From Cynocephalus volans (lineage: Eukaryota > Chordata > Mammalia > Dermoptera > Cynocephalidae), in NCBI RefSeq assembly GCF_027409185.1, contig NC_084461.1, positions 140,971,001 to 141,035,000 of the forward strand: DNA of 64,000 bases. The letters are read 5' to 3'. The translations under genes and the position numbers were made by a program. Under the pieces are notes generated by a model that did not search any database, was not told where the DNA came from, and saw only the letters and a list, made by a program, of their open reading frames with translations. Positions within the stretch are counted from its first letter, which is position 1, and each line of letters opens with the position of its first letter. Positions 1-11,650 of the stretch are shown here, piece by piece.

Positions 1-1700
1 GGGTAATGGAACCATAAACACTAATCAGTATCAGGAACAAATGGGGCTGAAAAAACCTGAAGAATTCTTTAGAAAATCTCAAGTCTCTCACCAGAAGATA
101 ATCATGCTTCATATTTGATCTTCTTTTTTTAATGAATATATTTGATTTTTATTGGCATATTTAGTGTATCTCATGAAATCTTATAATCTCTGCTCACCCT
201 GGTCTGAATTTCAGCATAGTTACAATAATGAAAACCGGAAAACAAACAAACAAACAAAAAAACCCCACCAAAACCAGGGATCCTTATTCTGATTGAGGAG
301 TAGGGGTTTGAGTACAGTTCTACAGAATCTGGTAGAGAAAAAGTTTCTATTGATTTTTTAATCAACCTTTCAAAAAAAGATTCTTTTGAAAAGAAATCTC
401 TCTTAGACAGTTTTTGCAAATAGGATCTGTGTTTCCTGCTAGATAAAGAGCATTCTGTTTTGTTGAACAGTGAAACTGACCTCTCAGCTTTTGAGCTTCT
501 AATGCAAATTAAATCCACCTCGCCAAAAAAAGAAAATTATAAAAAAATAACTTTCATAATGTGGGAAATTATTGGTGTATTGATCTTCATGAATTTCCTG
601 ATTTCTTTACCTTCTAATGGTTTTCCTTAATGGCAGCATAAACGTTAAGAAAACAAAGCACATTTGATGGAAATCCATTGTCTTTCCCTTTTTAAATTAT
701 TTAGTAACGTTGGGTAGCTAAGAAATTGTCTCTGCCCCAATAAAACCCTCTATGCTAATTGTGGCCCACAAATTAGTAATTATAACAGATTCTACAACAC
801 AGAAAAGGGCTAAACTAATGTTAGGGAGTAAAGGGTGCAATTAGAAGGCTCAGGTTTATGGCCTCGCTCTGAATCTCTGTGAAGAGGGAAGAAAAAAGCT
901 CTGCACCAAAATTGAAGGGGACCCGTTTTCTGATTGTGTCCTAAGGGATTTGGGTAAAGCTCAAGCAATTTGAAGAATACCCTCCGGTTGTACTCAGCAG
1001 AATTCCTGACCTCTGCCACATCCTATCTATCATAAGCCTTTATCAGGAGAAGATGCCAATTCACAAGCCATTTGGTGGCATATAATTGCTTCGACATTGA
1101 CAGCAGAGGGGTATATATCATCTTCTCTGTTAAAAAGGGAGTGAGTGTTTTAAATGGAAGAGGACTGAATATAAAAAGCAAATTTAAATAAACATTAAAG
1201 GGAAGTTAAACTGATACAAAACTGAAATGGATACCAGAATACAATGAAAGCTTAAGTTTAGATTGAAGAAAACATTTAATAACATATGATTTTGAATTGC
1301 ATCCTTTCTGGTTATTAAAAATACTGAAAAATCAAGAGTTAAAAAAAGAAAGAAAAAGAATCATATAAATTAGAACAGGTGGTGTATGAAACATTGTGAT
1401 TGGTTTTGTGAACTGCACAGACAGAAAGGTCTTCTTAGGCTCAAGTCTTATGTTGAAAGGAGATCTCAGGGCTAGTCTGTCTTCAACTTCTCTTTAATAC
1501 CTCCAAACCTCCCTTTAAAAAAAAGGAAAAAAATAGGAAGGGCAGGCCACAGGCTCCGAGCTTTGGCAGACAATACCATCTAGTTCAAATTTAATTACAT
1601 TATGTTGTTTTTATTATATTTATTTTTGGGGTTATCTTCTACTTATCACAAGTGAACTGATCTATAAAATTGTACAATTTTTTCTTTGTTTACATTTTTA
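1..1700. other. AT-rich intergenic DNA, nothing recognised
   Basis: Both strands show only short, unrelated ORFs and A-rich stretches. No exon with plausible splice sites, RNA gene or clear repeat was identified. It lies downstream of RNF145. Confidence 0.6.
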
Positions 1701-2327
1701 AAAACTAAGTTGAAGCAGGCATTTCTCTAAGGAAGATATACAAATGGCCAACAGACATATGAAAAAATGCTCAACATCACTCAGCATCCGGGAAATGCAA
1801 ATCAAAACCACACTGAGATACCATCTAACCCCAGTTAGGATGGCTAAAATCCAAAAGACTCTGAACGATAAATGCTGGCGAGGTTGCGGAGAAAAAGGAA
1901 CTCTCATACATTGTTGGTGGGACTGCAAAATGGTGCAGCCTCTATGGAAAATGGTATGGAGGTTCCTTAAACAATTGCAGATAGATCTACCATACGACCC
2001 AGCTATCCCACTGTTGGGAATATACCCAGAGGAATGGAAATCATCAAGTCGAAGGTATACCTGTTCCCCAATGTTCATCGCAGCACTCTTTACAATAGCC
2101 AAGAGTTGGAACCAGCCCAAATGTCCATCATCAGATGAGTGGATACGGAAAATGTGGTACATCTACACAATGGAATACTACTCAGCTATAAAAACGAATG
2201 AAATACTGCCATTTGCAACAACATGGATGGACCTCGAGAGAATTATATTAAGTGAAACAAGTCAGGCACAGAAAGAGAAATACCACATGTTCTCACTTAT
2301 TGGTGGGAGCTAAAAATTAATATATAA

Positions 2328-2330
<3 letters not shown>

Positions 2331-2382
<52 letters not shown>
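2331..2382 (+). repeat. (CA)n microsatellite inside the L1 3' UTR
   Basis: Twenty-six uninterrupted CA units lie just after the L1 ORF2 stop. The second L1 copy (3603-3632) has a shorter, TA-interrupted version at the same place, so the run was seeded by the L1 family. Confidence 0.95.
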
Positions 2383-2385
<3 letters not shown>

Positions 2386-2458
2386 CCGGCGGGGGGGAAG
2401 AAGATATAACAACCACAATTACTTGAAGTTGATACGACAAGCAAACAGAAAGGACATT

Positions 2459-2511
2459 GTTGGGGGGGAGGGGGGGAGGGAGAAGGGAGGGAGGTTTTGG
2501 TGATGGGGAGC
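2459..2511 (+). repeat. G-rich tract in the L1 3' UTR (G-quadruplex potential)
   Basis: Several runs of three to seven Gs are separated by single A/T-containing spacers on the sense strand. The same tract occurs at 3709-3761 in the second copy. Polypurine G tracts of this kind are typical of L1 3' UTRs. Confidence 0.75.
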
Positions 2512-2548
2512 AATAATCAGCCACAATGTATATCGACAAAATAAAGTT

Positions 2549-2580
<32 letters not shown>

Positions 2581-2727
2581 AAACTAAGTTGACTTAAAGG
2601 CAAACATTAGATAAACAAGAATACTGGGTGAAAAAAAAAAAACAGACAGAAAACAATAGTGGGTCCAACATGGACAAAATATTGTAAGGGGCACAAAAAT
2701 AATTTTAGTTAAGAAAGTATTAGTTTA

Positions 2728-2880
2728 AAGTCATAGAATCTCAGAGAGAGAAGAAACTAGGAGCAGGCAATCCAAATCCCCTTATTTTACACATGAGGAA
2801 ACCACGGCCCAGAGACAGGGCAGGGATTGCCCAGGTCCCACAGCTTGTAATGACAGACAAGCTTTAATATAAGCCTGCTG
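2728..2880 (-). repeat. MIR SINE, antisense
   Basis: The stretch with TTTTACACATGAGGAAAC, then CAGAGACAGGG and CCCACAGCTTGTAA, matches the reverse complement of the MIR core and central region. It is diverged and old. Confidence 0.7.
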
Positions 2881-3242
2881 CCTCCTCCTCCATTGTTTGT
2901 ACCATTATTTAACTTGTAGGCTTCGCAAAGGCTATATGTGATGGAATTGGCTAAATGTGTCCAGTCTACAAAAAGCCAAAGTGAGGAGGCAGGACCCAAA
3001 GAGTTAGTCTTTACTGACTTGCACAACTTGCAAAACCACAGTGACATCTAGTGGTATTCTTTCATAATGCAACTCTTGATGTAACCCTTGATTAAAGCAG
3101 GCTTCTCATTCAAAAGGAAATATTTTGTAGAATATCCCTCAGTTTGGGTTTTGTCTGTTTCCTCGTGATTTTGATTTATTTTTAACAGGAATATCACACA
3201 AGTGAAGTGGTAATATGTATCGTGTCAAGAGATACACGATGA

Positions 3243-3994
3243 ACAATTGCAAATAGATCTACCATACGACCCAGCCATCCCATTGTTGGGAATATACCCA
3301 GAGGAATGGAAATCATCAAGTCGAAGGTATACCTGTTCCCCAATGTTCATCGCAGCACTCTTTACAATAGCCAAGAGTTGGAACCAGCCCAAATGCCCAT
3401 CATCAGATGAGTGGATACGGAAAATGTGGTACATCTACACAATGGAATACTACTCAGCTATAAAAACGAATGAAATACTGCCATTTGCAACAACATGGAT
3501 GGACCTCGAGAGAATTATATTAAGTGAAACAAGTCAGGCACAGAAAGAGAAATACCACATGTTCTCACTTATTGGTGGGAGCTAAAAATTAATATATAAA
3601 TTCACACACACACATACACACATACACACACAAACGGGGGGGGGGGTAAGAAGATATAACAACCACAATTATTTGAAGTTGATACAACAAACAAACAGAA
3701 AGGACATGGTTGGGGGGGAGGGGGGGAGGGAGAAGGGAGGGAGGTTTTGGTGATGGGGAGCATTAATCAGCTACAATGTATATCGACAAAATAAAATTTA
3801 AAAAAAAAAAAAAAAAAAAAGCCAGATAAGACCATTTTAGAAGAGACCTTAAAAAATAAGAAAAATTGGCAAATAATTAAATAGTTGCTGGTGGTAAGAT
3901 TATGGATGACCGTGACTTGTCTTAAAAATGTTGTCTTATAAATATCATTACTATTTCTACAATCAAAGAAAAAAAATTAGAGAAAGCCCAAACA

Positions 3995-4027
<33 letters not shown>
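3243..4027 (+). mobile_element. 5'-truncated L1 plus 3'-transduced flank (double poly(A) insertion)
   Basis: The whole block is bounded by a perfect 16-bp duplication AAGAGATACACGATGA (3227-3242 and 4028-4043). From 3243 to about 3800 it is the same L1 family as at 1714 (ORF2 C-terminus open 3247-3585, interrupted CA run, G tract, ATCGACAAAATAAAA). A poly(A) of about 20 nt follows (3801-3820), then about 176 bp of non-L1 sequence (3821-3996), then a second poly(A) of more than 30 nt that runs into the duplication. This is the classic layout of an L1 3' transduction. Confidence 0.9.
3821..3996 (+). other. Transduced non-L1 segment carried with the L1
   Basis: The segment lies between the L1's own poly(A) and the terminal poly(A), inside the target-site duplication. 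It resembles no part of the L1 3' UTR seen at 2316-2550. No canonical AATAAA is visible just before the terminal poly(A), so a variant signal was probably used. Confidence 0.8.
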
Positions 4028-4032
<5 letters not shown>

Positions 4033-4391
4033 ATACACGATGAGGGTTTGTCCCATTATTGGTGACGTTCACTTGGATCTTTTGGTTATGGTGGTATCCA
4101 CCACCCTGTAAAGGTACCGTTCTTCCCTTTCTAGTTAATAAATGATTTGTGGGGCAGTATTTTGAGGCTATAAATATCTTTTTCCTTTTCAAACTTTCAT
4201 CTGCTAGATTTAGTATACATGGATGATTTTTGCCTAAAGCAATTATTACTGTAATGGGTACAAAATGGTAATTTCCCAATTCTGCCATTCCGATCTATAT
4301 TATTATTAGTTAGCATTTTACTGAAAGGGGTTTTACCTATTCTCTTATTTATGTGTTTGCATTTACTTATTAATATAGGCTCATAAGTTTT

Positions 4392-4550
4392 TACATAATC
4401 TATAATCTATGAATCTGGAATTCATGAGTCCATTCATGTATATACATCATATACTAGGTATTATATATAATATATTAGGCATATTGTAGATTTTATATTC
4501 GTACATAGGTTATAGATTATTTCTAAATCTATACATAATCTGTAATCTAT
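4392..4550. repeat. AT-rich block with direct and inverted repeats
   Basis: TACATAATCTATAATCTAT (4392-4410) recurs with one mismatch at 4532-4550. Its inverse, CATAGGTTATAGATTAT, lies at 4504-4520. The block could form an imperfect hairpin. It looks like a locally duplicated AT-rich sequence rather than a named element. Confidence 0.6.
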
Positions 4551-4799
4551 TATTATTGTTAATTATTTCTCTTCAAAAGTATAAATGTCATGAAAATTAA
4601 AAAGCTTGAGAAATTGTTCTAAATTAAGGAGACTAAAGAGACATGACAACTTAATGTAATGTGTAATCCTAGATCAGACTCTGCGCAGGGTCTCAGGAGA
4701 GTAGCTGTAAACAACTATAAAGGACATACTGGGATAATGGGTGAAATTTGAATTTCGTGGTATCTGTCGATTAGATGCTATGGATTAAATAATAATACT

Positions 4800-5120
4800 G
4801 TATCAGTGTTAAATTTTCTGTTTTGATTATTTTATTGTGGTTATGTAAGAAAAAGTCATTGTCTTAGGAAACACACACTGAAATATTTAGGGGTAAAGGA
4901 GCATTATTTATTTTTTGCAGATTTATTTGCAGAATAATTTGCATCTTATTCTCAGGGGGTTCAAAATAATTGTGTGTGTATGTGTGCATTGTGTGTTGAA
5001 AAAGAATGATAAGCAAATGTGGCAGAATGTTAACAACTGGTGAATCCAGGTGAAAGGTACATGGAAGTTTTGGTAACTTTACTGTAAATTTCAAATTATA
5101 TCAAAATAAAAGTTACCAAA
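4800..5120 (+). repeat. Old LINE-type 3' end
   Basis: The text around AGCAAATGTGGCAGAATGTTAACAACTGGT and the end TTATATCAAAATAAAAGTT (quoted in parts) is the familiar terminal consensus of old mammalian LINE copies. The subfamily is not assigned. A short GTGTGTGT run lies inside. Confidence 0.5.
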
Positions 5121-5984
5121 AAAGGTAAAATAAGGTTTTAAGCAATTTTAAAATGTTTTATTTGTGTTTTTTTTTTAAAAAAAGGGCAAAATAAACAAGT
5201 CAACTTGTACCTAGAGGTTTGAGTATTTCAAAGTGTTTCTTTCCACTTCTGCATACAGTTTAAGCTAAAGCTTTGCCCTTTTCTTTGGGGAATTATGTTC
5301 CTAGTCAGGAAAATCTATTATAAATTACTAGTTTAAATTCCCCAGATAACTGAGGAATTCCTCAAAGACACAGATTTTTATAAGTGCTCGCACGTTTAAT
5401 ATCATGTACAAAAGACTGGCTATCCAGGTTGAGTTCTAGCATTGAACCCAACCAACTGACCAGCTGAGATTGCCATTAATTTGGAACAGAAGAAGCTGGC
5501 TATGAAAAAAAAAAGATTGCTCTGGGATATAATTCTTCACATCTTACAAGGAAAAGGGTGCTGGTGAAGAAGCAGTTGAGAGAGTAACTCACTAGATATG
5601 GGGGGAAGTCGATGCAAAAGGGGACAAACTGGCCCCCAGCAAAAAGCCAATTGACAGGCAATTTCTGTTGCTGCTCCTTAGGTTGCTCTCCCTTATGACA
5701 AGCCTGTTGTATTAATATGCATGTTGCTGCATATGCCTTTTTCAAAAAGCAAAATGAAACAGAACTCGGTAGCAGGTGGGTGACATAATGCCATCCCAGA
5801 TATGGCATTTAGGGTGGTTTGGGACTAGTGCTCTTCACGCCACATGACTGTGACTCAAAGCCTCTTCCCTGCCCTTCCCAGCACCACCCCACTCCACCAG
5901 GTCTACAGTTCTCATTCCTCTCTACCCTCCCAGGGAGCAAGCACATTATAGGAAAAAAAAGAAAAAAGAAAAAAGTATTTCAGG

Positions 5985-6160
5985 CTTTGGAATTAAATAA
6001 CTGCATAAGAATCACAGGCCTGGAACTTACTGGCCATGAGGTATGTGGGGTTAATTTATTCAACCATTGGGAGCCTCAGTTTCCTCACCTGTAGAATTTG
6101 CACAATTTTGAGTGAATGTTCTGTACGAGACTCTAAGTAAAGACAGCACTCTAGGCCCTG
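5985..6160 (+). repeat. MIR SINE
   Basis: The order GGAACTTACTGG...AGCCTCAGTTTCCTCACCTG...TAGAATTTG matches the MIR core-to-3' direction. It is diverged. Confidence 0.6.
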
Positions 6161-6472
6161 GGCCGAGCACTGTGGGTCGTGGATAACATCTAATCTCTGC
6201 AGCATCTTCATCTCCTACCTGGACAGTGACTGCCTCTCAACTGGTCTCTAGCATATACTCTTGTCCTGCATCCAATTCATTTTCCACCCAACAGCAGCAG
6301 GAGCTTCCTAGAAGGCAAATCTTCAGCACAAAGTCCAACTTCCTTAATGTGGGGCACCAGCCCATCCGTGACCTCATGGCCTGGTCCCTGGGTATCTATC
6401 TAGCCTCTTCTCTCATGATGCCCCCTCCCCACCCTCTTCCCTTCATCTCCTCCACCCTCTAAGCAGTAGCAC

Positions 6473-6880
6473 TGTTGCTGGGGATTGAATGTCCCCCAAA
6501 CTCATTAAAACTTAATTCCCACTGTGACAGTATTAACAGGATGGGAGATCCTATCATGGTCATTGAAAGGTGGGGCCATGAAGAGGTGATTAGTTTGTGA
6601 GGACTGTGCCCTAGTGAATGGATTGATTCATTCATGGAGTAATGGACATGATTCATGACAGTTTTAAAAGGAGAGCAAGTGAAGAGTTAGCTCTCTCACT
6701 CAAGCCATCACCATGTGACACCCTGAATCACTGTAGAGCTACCACAAAAAAGTCTCTCACCAGACGTATTCCCTGGATTTTGGACTTCCCAGCCTCCAAA
6801 GCTATAAGCAGTAAGTATTGTTTCTACAAATTACCCAGTTTCAGGAATACTGTTTTAAGCAATAGAAACCGAATAATACA
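6473..6880 (+). mobile_element. Solo MaLR (MST/MLT1-like) LTR
   Basis: It begins TGTTGCTGGGGATTGAATG and contains GGTGGGGCCATGAAGAGGTG and TTGGACTTCCCAGCCTCCAA. It ends near GAATAATACA. These are hallmarks of ERVL-MaLR LTRs. A duplication at its ends is not clear. Confidence 0.75.
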
Positions 6881-7090
6881 GATGTCCAATAGACCTTTCT
6901 GCAATGGTGGACATATTCTATATGTGTAAAGTCTTATGTGGTCATCACTAACCACATGTGGCTATTGAGCACTTGAAATGTGGCTAATGTGACAAAGGAA
7001 CTGAATTTTTAATTTTTGAAATTTTGTTTAAAAAATGTAAATAGCCATATGAAACATGCTACCATATTAGACAGAGCAGACCCATAAAAC
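6881..7090. mobile_element. hAT-type nonautonomous DNA transposon fossil
   Basis: It carries GTCCAATAGACCTTTCTGC and CATGTGGCTATTGAGCACTT near one end and TATTAGACAGAGCAG near the other, the common text of a mammalian hAT (Charlie-related) family. Related copies lie at 7590-7800 and 41835-42135. Confidence 0.6.
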
Positions 7091-7589
7091 TTCTTTAGGT
7101 TACCAACCAACCATGTTCTTTCTTGCCTCTGGGTCTTTGTCCTTGCTGTTCCTGCTCATGTGAATACCACTTCTTCACCCATTTCTACATGTCACTTGCT
7201 ATACGTTTTCACAGAATAGGGTAGAATATATATAAGCTCTGCCATTGGCAAACTTTCAACCAATAAACTTTCACTGGTGCAAGTAAGGCTATATACTTCA
7301 GGGCAATAACACATTAAATATACCCTCTGCTTTCCACCAATAGACTGCAAGGTATTTTTCTCTTTGCCCTTGGCTGTTTGTTAACCTGTGGTAGAAGACA
7401 CCAATGGATGGTCACAGGCCATTGAAGTGTCATCCCATCAAAGTGTTTTGTATAGCTTTCACAACATTTAAAAGTGGAGCCAACATCTTAAATGAGAGAG
7501 ACTTCAGTAAGCATATGGATTCCTGAATGTTTTGGAAAAATCAGACATCTGTCCACAGTGAACCCATATTTATTTCTACTCAGAATAAT

Positions 7590-7805
7590 CAGCCAGACTC
7601 ATTCCAACATGGTAGCCTCTAGACGCAGATGGCTACTTAAATTCAGATTAATAAACATGAGCTAAAGTTAAACATTTTTCAGACTCACTAGCCACATTTC
7701 AAGTGTGTAAGAACCACATGTGGCTAATGGCTACCATATTGGAAAGGGCAGGTACAGAGCATTTCCATCATCACAGGATGTTCCATTGAGCTGCACTGTC
7801 TAGAG
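7590..7805. mobile_element. hAT-type DNA transposon fossil, opposite orientation to the one at 6.9 kb
   Basis: ACATGTGGCTAATGGCTACC, TATTGGAAAGGGCAG and TTTCCATCATCACAGGATG are recognisable family text. They mirror the 6881-7090 copy. Confidence 0.6.
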
Positions 7806-8683
7806 GGTAGTTGGGGTGGGCTGCCTCCCGCAGATGGAGCAAGTGCTCTTCGGGTCTCTGTCGTCCCCAGCTAGCCCACTTTACCCCCTTACACTACCCA
7901 CCTGATCCCTGTAGCCATTTGGATTCTAGAACTTGGTCTACCATGTACTTCTGGGTTTCCTCTTAGTTTTGTGATGCTTTGAAAAACACCATGAACCCTA
8001 TTCTGTTAGGATGGTACAAAAAAAAAATGTAAGAGCTGGAAGTGATCTGAAAAAGTGAACATGAAGGTAGGGATAATAAACCTGGAAAGTGGTGTGTGAG
8101 TGTGTGTGTGGGTGTGAATGATCGGTGGTTCCTTGGTAGGAACTCTGTCCAGCAGGAAGCAAACCATGACAGTAAAGTGCTGAGCATATGCAGTCAATAC
8201 TCAGCAAATGATGAGCAAAAGCAACTGACTGTCAAAAGGTAATATAAATGATGGGGTCTGGGTAGGGCCTGGCTAACTGGGGGTCAGGAGGGAGCACATG
8301 CCCACTTAAGGGGCAGAAACCTCTGAGCTCCTGCTGAATATTATGGTGGAAATGGACTTAGACCTTCTTGTTTTTCCAAGGAAGCTAGGACCATTTTTAA
8401 ATGTGAGTTCAAATTTTTTAGAAACACTGTCCAAGCAAAACAAAACCAGTGTACCAATCAGATTCAGCTCACAGGTACCAATTTCCCAAGTCTGAGCCCG
8501 AAGATTAGCAGTGGTCTAAGAGTCTGTTGACTGCCTGTTGCTGACACTGGAGAAGATTGAGTGCTGAGAAGACAAAGGTTTCCTGTGGGGGAAATCGTGC
8601 TACAATCCAGGGCCACTGGTTGTAAGGGGGTCTGTCCACAGGGTGCCACAGCGAACAGAACTGCAGAGGGGACTGACTTTTAC
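7806..8683. other. Intergenic DNA without a recognised gene
   Basis: It holds a short interrupted GT run (about 8094-8117) that creates overlapping spurious ORFs on the minus strand, and otherwise unremarkable sequence. Confidence 0.5.
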
Positions 8684-8870
8684 ACACGATGGTCTCCAGA
8701 TATCAGTGCACACTGGAATTACTTAGGGAACTTTTCAAAATCCCGACACCCAGGTCCCAGCCTAGGCCAGTGAAATCAGAATGTCTGGGGGGTGGGACCC
8801 CTGGTGATTCCGATGTGCAGCAGAGTTTAACACCACCACACTAAAGGACTCTCTGAGTCTGAGAACCTGT
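8684..8870. mobile_element. MER5-like hAT fossil
   Basis: The text CAGTGCACACTGGAATTACT, then CCCAGGTCCCAGCCTAGGCC and GAAATCAGAATGTCTGGGG, follows the MER5A pattern. It is strongly diverged. Confidence 0.6.
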
Positions 8871-9489
8871 CTCTATAGTGTTGATAAAGCTGGTCTTTGA
8901 GGATGGGACATATGCCCCACAGAAGGCAACAAGAGTAAACGCAGTTTTAAAGATCTGAAGGTTTTCCCACATTTGATGGAAACAAATCCAAGAGTGACAA
9001 GCTTAGACCACCACCCGCCCCTGCCTCTTAGTCACTTAGAATTTTTGACTTCACAAACAGCCCTGGGTAAGTAAGGAGGTTTGGCTCCCCATCAAGAAAC
9101 TCATCATACTTTATTATCATCATTTAGCTGTGAGTTTTCCAAATGGACCATGACAGCTCTGTGAAGACAGGAATGATGTCTGGTGTTTGGCCTATGTCTT
9201 GTGCCATGGTGACATAGGGAAAGCAAGTTAATAGGGGACAGGGAGGATGTGGGAGTGCAACACTGCTTGAAGCTATGTTTCTATAACACTTTACATAGAA
9301 TGGAGAAAATATCAGGCATCTGTATCAAAGAATGGGGGTGGGGTTGATGGAGGTCATCTTGTGGCATCTACTGAATGAATGGGGACTGCAAAGTACCCAG
9401 CACGGAGAAGCACCCAGGAAGTAGTTCCTAAGATATTTTTCCTACTACCTCCACCAATTCTAAGTATAAGAACGAAAAATTCTGAAAAA

Positions 9490-9705
9490 TATGTAAGGTC
9501 AGGTGGACTCTGAAGCCAGACTGCCTTTGTTCACATAACACTTTTCACTTTGAGCAAGTCATTGAACTCTGTGCCTCAGTTTCCTCTTCTGACTAACGGC
9601 AATGATAATGCCTACCTCAACAGATGATTGTAAAGAGTTTATGAGTTATTATGCATAAAGGGATTAGAAAGGTACCTGGCACAGAGTAAGTGTTCGCTAT
9701 CGTGT
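9490..9705 (+). repeat. MIR SINE, nearly full length
   Basis: It reads GACTCTGAAGCCAGACTGCC, TGTGCCTCAGTTTCCTCTTC, ATAATGCCTACCTCAACAG and TACCTGGCACAGAGTAAGTG in order, as in the MIR consensus. Confidence 0.85.
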
Positions 9706-10128
9706 TCTTGGAGAATATCAGAAAAAAGGCTGTAGTAGTTCTTTCGGATATATGAGAATATGTCAGATGTTTGGAGAACATGGACCATTAGCTCAGCTGA
9801 CTAGGACAAAATGTTAATAAGACCTGGGGGTCAAAGCCTAAGGAGGAGAGGAAGGGGAAACAGTTCTCTAGCCCTCAGACTCTACTTAGCTCTTTTTAAA
9901 TACATGGTAGCAGTCACTGAAAGGATTGGGTGAGTCAGTAAGAACAACACACTGATCCCCTCATCCCCAGGCCCTGTGGCATGTCGGGGGGGAGACCCTC
10001 AAAGTCCATGTCCTACAATGATGTGTGACTAACTGTACTTTCATGTTGGATTCTGAAATGCATCACATTGCACCTGAGTTCACTGAATTTCATCCACTTC
10101 TGTTTTCAAAGTATAATGTAATGTACAT

Positions 10129-10206
10129 GAGGGTACTCCAAAAAATTCATGGAAAAATAGAATTAAAAGATAATACAAATCTTTCCCTACAATTTTTGAA
10201 ATACCT
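10129..10206. mobile_element. Short palindromic DNA element (MITE-like), copy 1
   Basis: GAGGGTACTCCAAAAAATTC at one end pairs imperfectly with AATTTTTGAAATACCTTC at the other, around a core AGAATTAAAAGATAATACAA. The same element recurs at 42621-42695. I infer a Tc1/mariner-type nonautonomous element; the family is not named. Confidence 0.6.
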
Positions 10207-11197
10207 TCTTATAGGCACATGCATTTGACTAAGCAAAATATGATTTATAAGAATGAATATGCTAATAATAAATTTAAAAAAATTTTTTTGAAGTTTTCAG
10301 TATCTGCATTTGTGGCTTAAGAAGTGTGTCTGCACCATATTACATTAAAAATATTCAAGTTCTTTTCCTAAGGAATTAATACTGCTTTTCATCCTCTTTT
10401 ATAGAAAGACTTTTAAAAGTTGGTTCTTTCATCCCTCCAAAGGACCAAGTACACTTTGGTAACAAGCAGATGCATTTCTTAGGTTCATCTCTTCAAGCTA
10501 TTATTTGCTTGTTTTTCTTCTAAATGTGGAAGAAACTACAAAAACCTAAACCTGTAACAAAAGATATATGGCAATGGCGTGGAGACAGGCTGAAGGCCTC
10601 TTAAATACGGATTGAAAGTTTCAAATGTTATGACACAAATTAGCTCAGCTAATTGGTTTCCTTCCCTTGTCAACATACTTGCTAACACACATGGCCTTTT
10701 AGGTATCAATCCCCAGCCGTCAGCAACGCCAAAACACAAACAGGCTCCCATTTGCAAGTCCACTTCTGTGTGAGCTGCACGATGCAGCTCATGATAGCAA
10801 AAATAAGTGTAAGTGCCCCCTTCAAATTTCAGCTGTGCTTCATTTTTTAGGGGGAGGAGAGGAGTTTCGGGGTAATTTAGGGAAGACTGGGAGATTTGGA
10901 AAAGATTTATTGAGCAATCAGAGAGAAAATGGGAATTTATAACGTTTATACTATCTATCCCTCACAAGTGCCTCATAGGACGATTTCATAGTTATGTTGG
11001 GAAGGAAGCATTTTTATATTTTAAAATTCTCTAAACCAAGACTTGACTTCTCGTTCTCCAACATTTCCTGTCTGTTTCTACAAACAGTATGATTATATGG
11101 TCTGTGTGGATTTGTGGCTCTGGCTAATACACAGAAAGCATTTTCATATTAAATGGTACAAGGACATTTTATAGTGAACAGCTTCCAACTTCCATAT

Positions 11198-11332
11198 ATT
11201 TTTCTTTTTTTTTTTTTTTTTTTTAGCTGCTGGCCGGTACAGGGATCTGAACCCTTGATGTTGGTGTTATAACACCCCTCTCTAACTAACTGAGCTAACT
11301 GGCCAGCCCTCGTACGAATTTAGATGTAGCCC
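11198..11332 (-). mobile_element. tRNA-derived (CYN-like) SINE with 22-bp 5' extension
   Basis: A 13-bp duplication CCAACTTCCATAT flanks the insert (11185-11197 and 11333-11345). On the minus strand the SINE reads GGGCTGGCCAGTTAGCTCAG (A box) through GGTTCAGATCCCTG (B box), ending in a poly(A). Between the 5' duplication and the SINE head are 22 bp (11311-11332) that do not belong to the SINE as seen in the other copies. Confidence 0.85.
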
Positions 11333-11650
11333 CCAACTTCCATATCTCGATGGATTGTGGCTTGCCATATGCTAAGATTTATTCTACACCCCAACTTTTA
11401 TTTATTTAGTGTTTGTTTTCCCTTTTTATGTAATTCACCAAAAGTTTGATCTCAAATTGATCATTTTAAATATCCCAGAAATTCTCACTGTTTTATCTTT
11501 CCACCAAAGCTCAAATATAACACATTTAAATTTAATAAAACAGTTCTCTTGCATGTAACATAATAAACATGGGTATTTGCAGCTTTTTTTTTAAGTATAA
11601 AAGTCTTTATTGCTAAAATACATATATTTTGGTATGTGGATTTTTTTTGA

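Larger units (their letters stand above)
1714..2579 (+). mobile_element. 5'-truncated L1 with intact ORF2 C-terminus, 3' UTR and tail
   Basis: A 13-bp target-site duplication AAAACTAAGTTGA flanks the element (1701-1713 and 2580-2592). Positions 1744-2313 are an unbroken 189-codon ORF2 C-terminus. It contains the L1 cysteine motif C-x3-C-x7-H-x4-C ([18 protein letters not shown]) and the typical [20 protein letters not shown] block. The 3' UTR has a (CA)n run, a G-rich tract and the end ATCGACAAAATAAAG, followed by an (AAAT)n tail. The open frame, sharp duplication and tail indicate a fairly recent insertion. Confidence 0.93.
6190..7220 (+). repeat. L2 LINE fragments (6190-6470 and 7110-7220) split by an LTR and a hAT element
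   Basis: Positions 6226-6460 (ending in ...AAAGTCCAACTTCCTTAATG...GTGACCTCATGGCCTGG) and 7120-7200 (...TTGTCCTTGCTGTTCCTGC...) are successive parts of the L2 3' region in the same direction. The material between them is a MaLR LTR and a hAT-like piece. Confidence 0.55.

Noticed and set aside
1744..2313. 189-codon plus-strand ORF as a host gene
   Set aside because: It is the L1 ORF2 C-terminus of a 5'-truncated insertion, not a host gene.
5437..5475. Possible antisense SINE head (AACCCAACCAACTGACCAGC)
   Set aside because: Too short, with no B box, tail or duplication.
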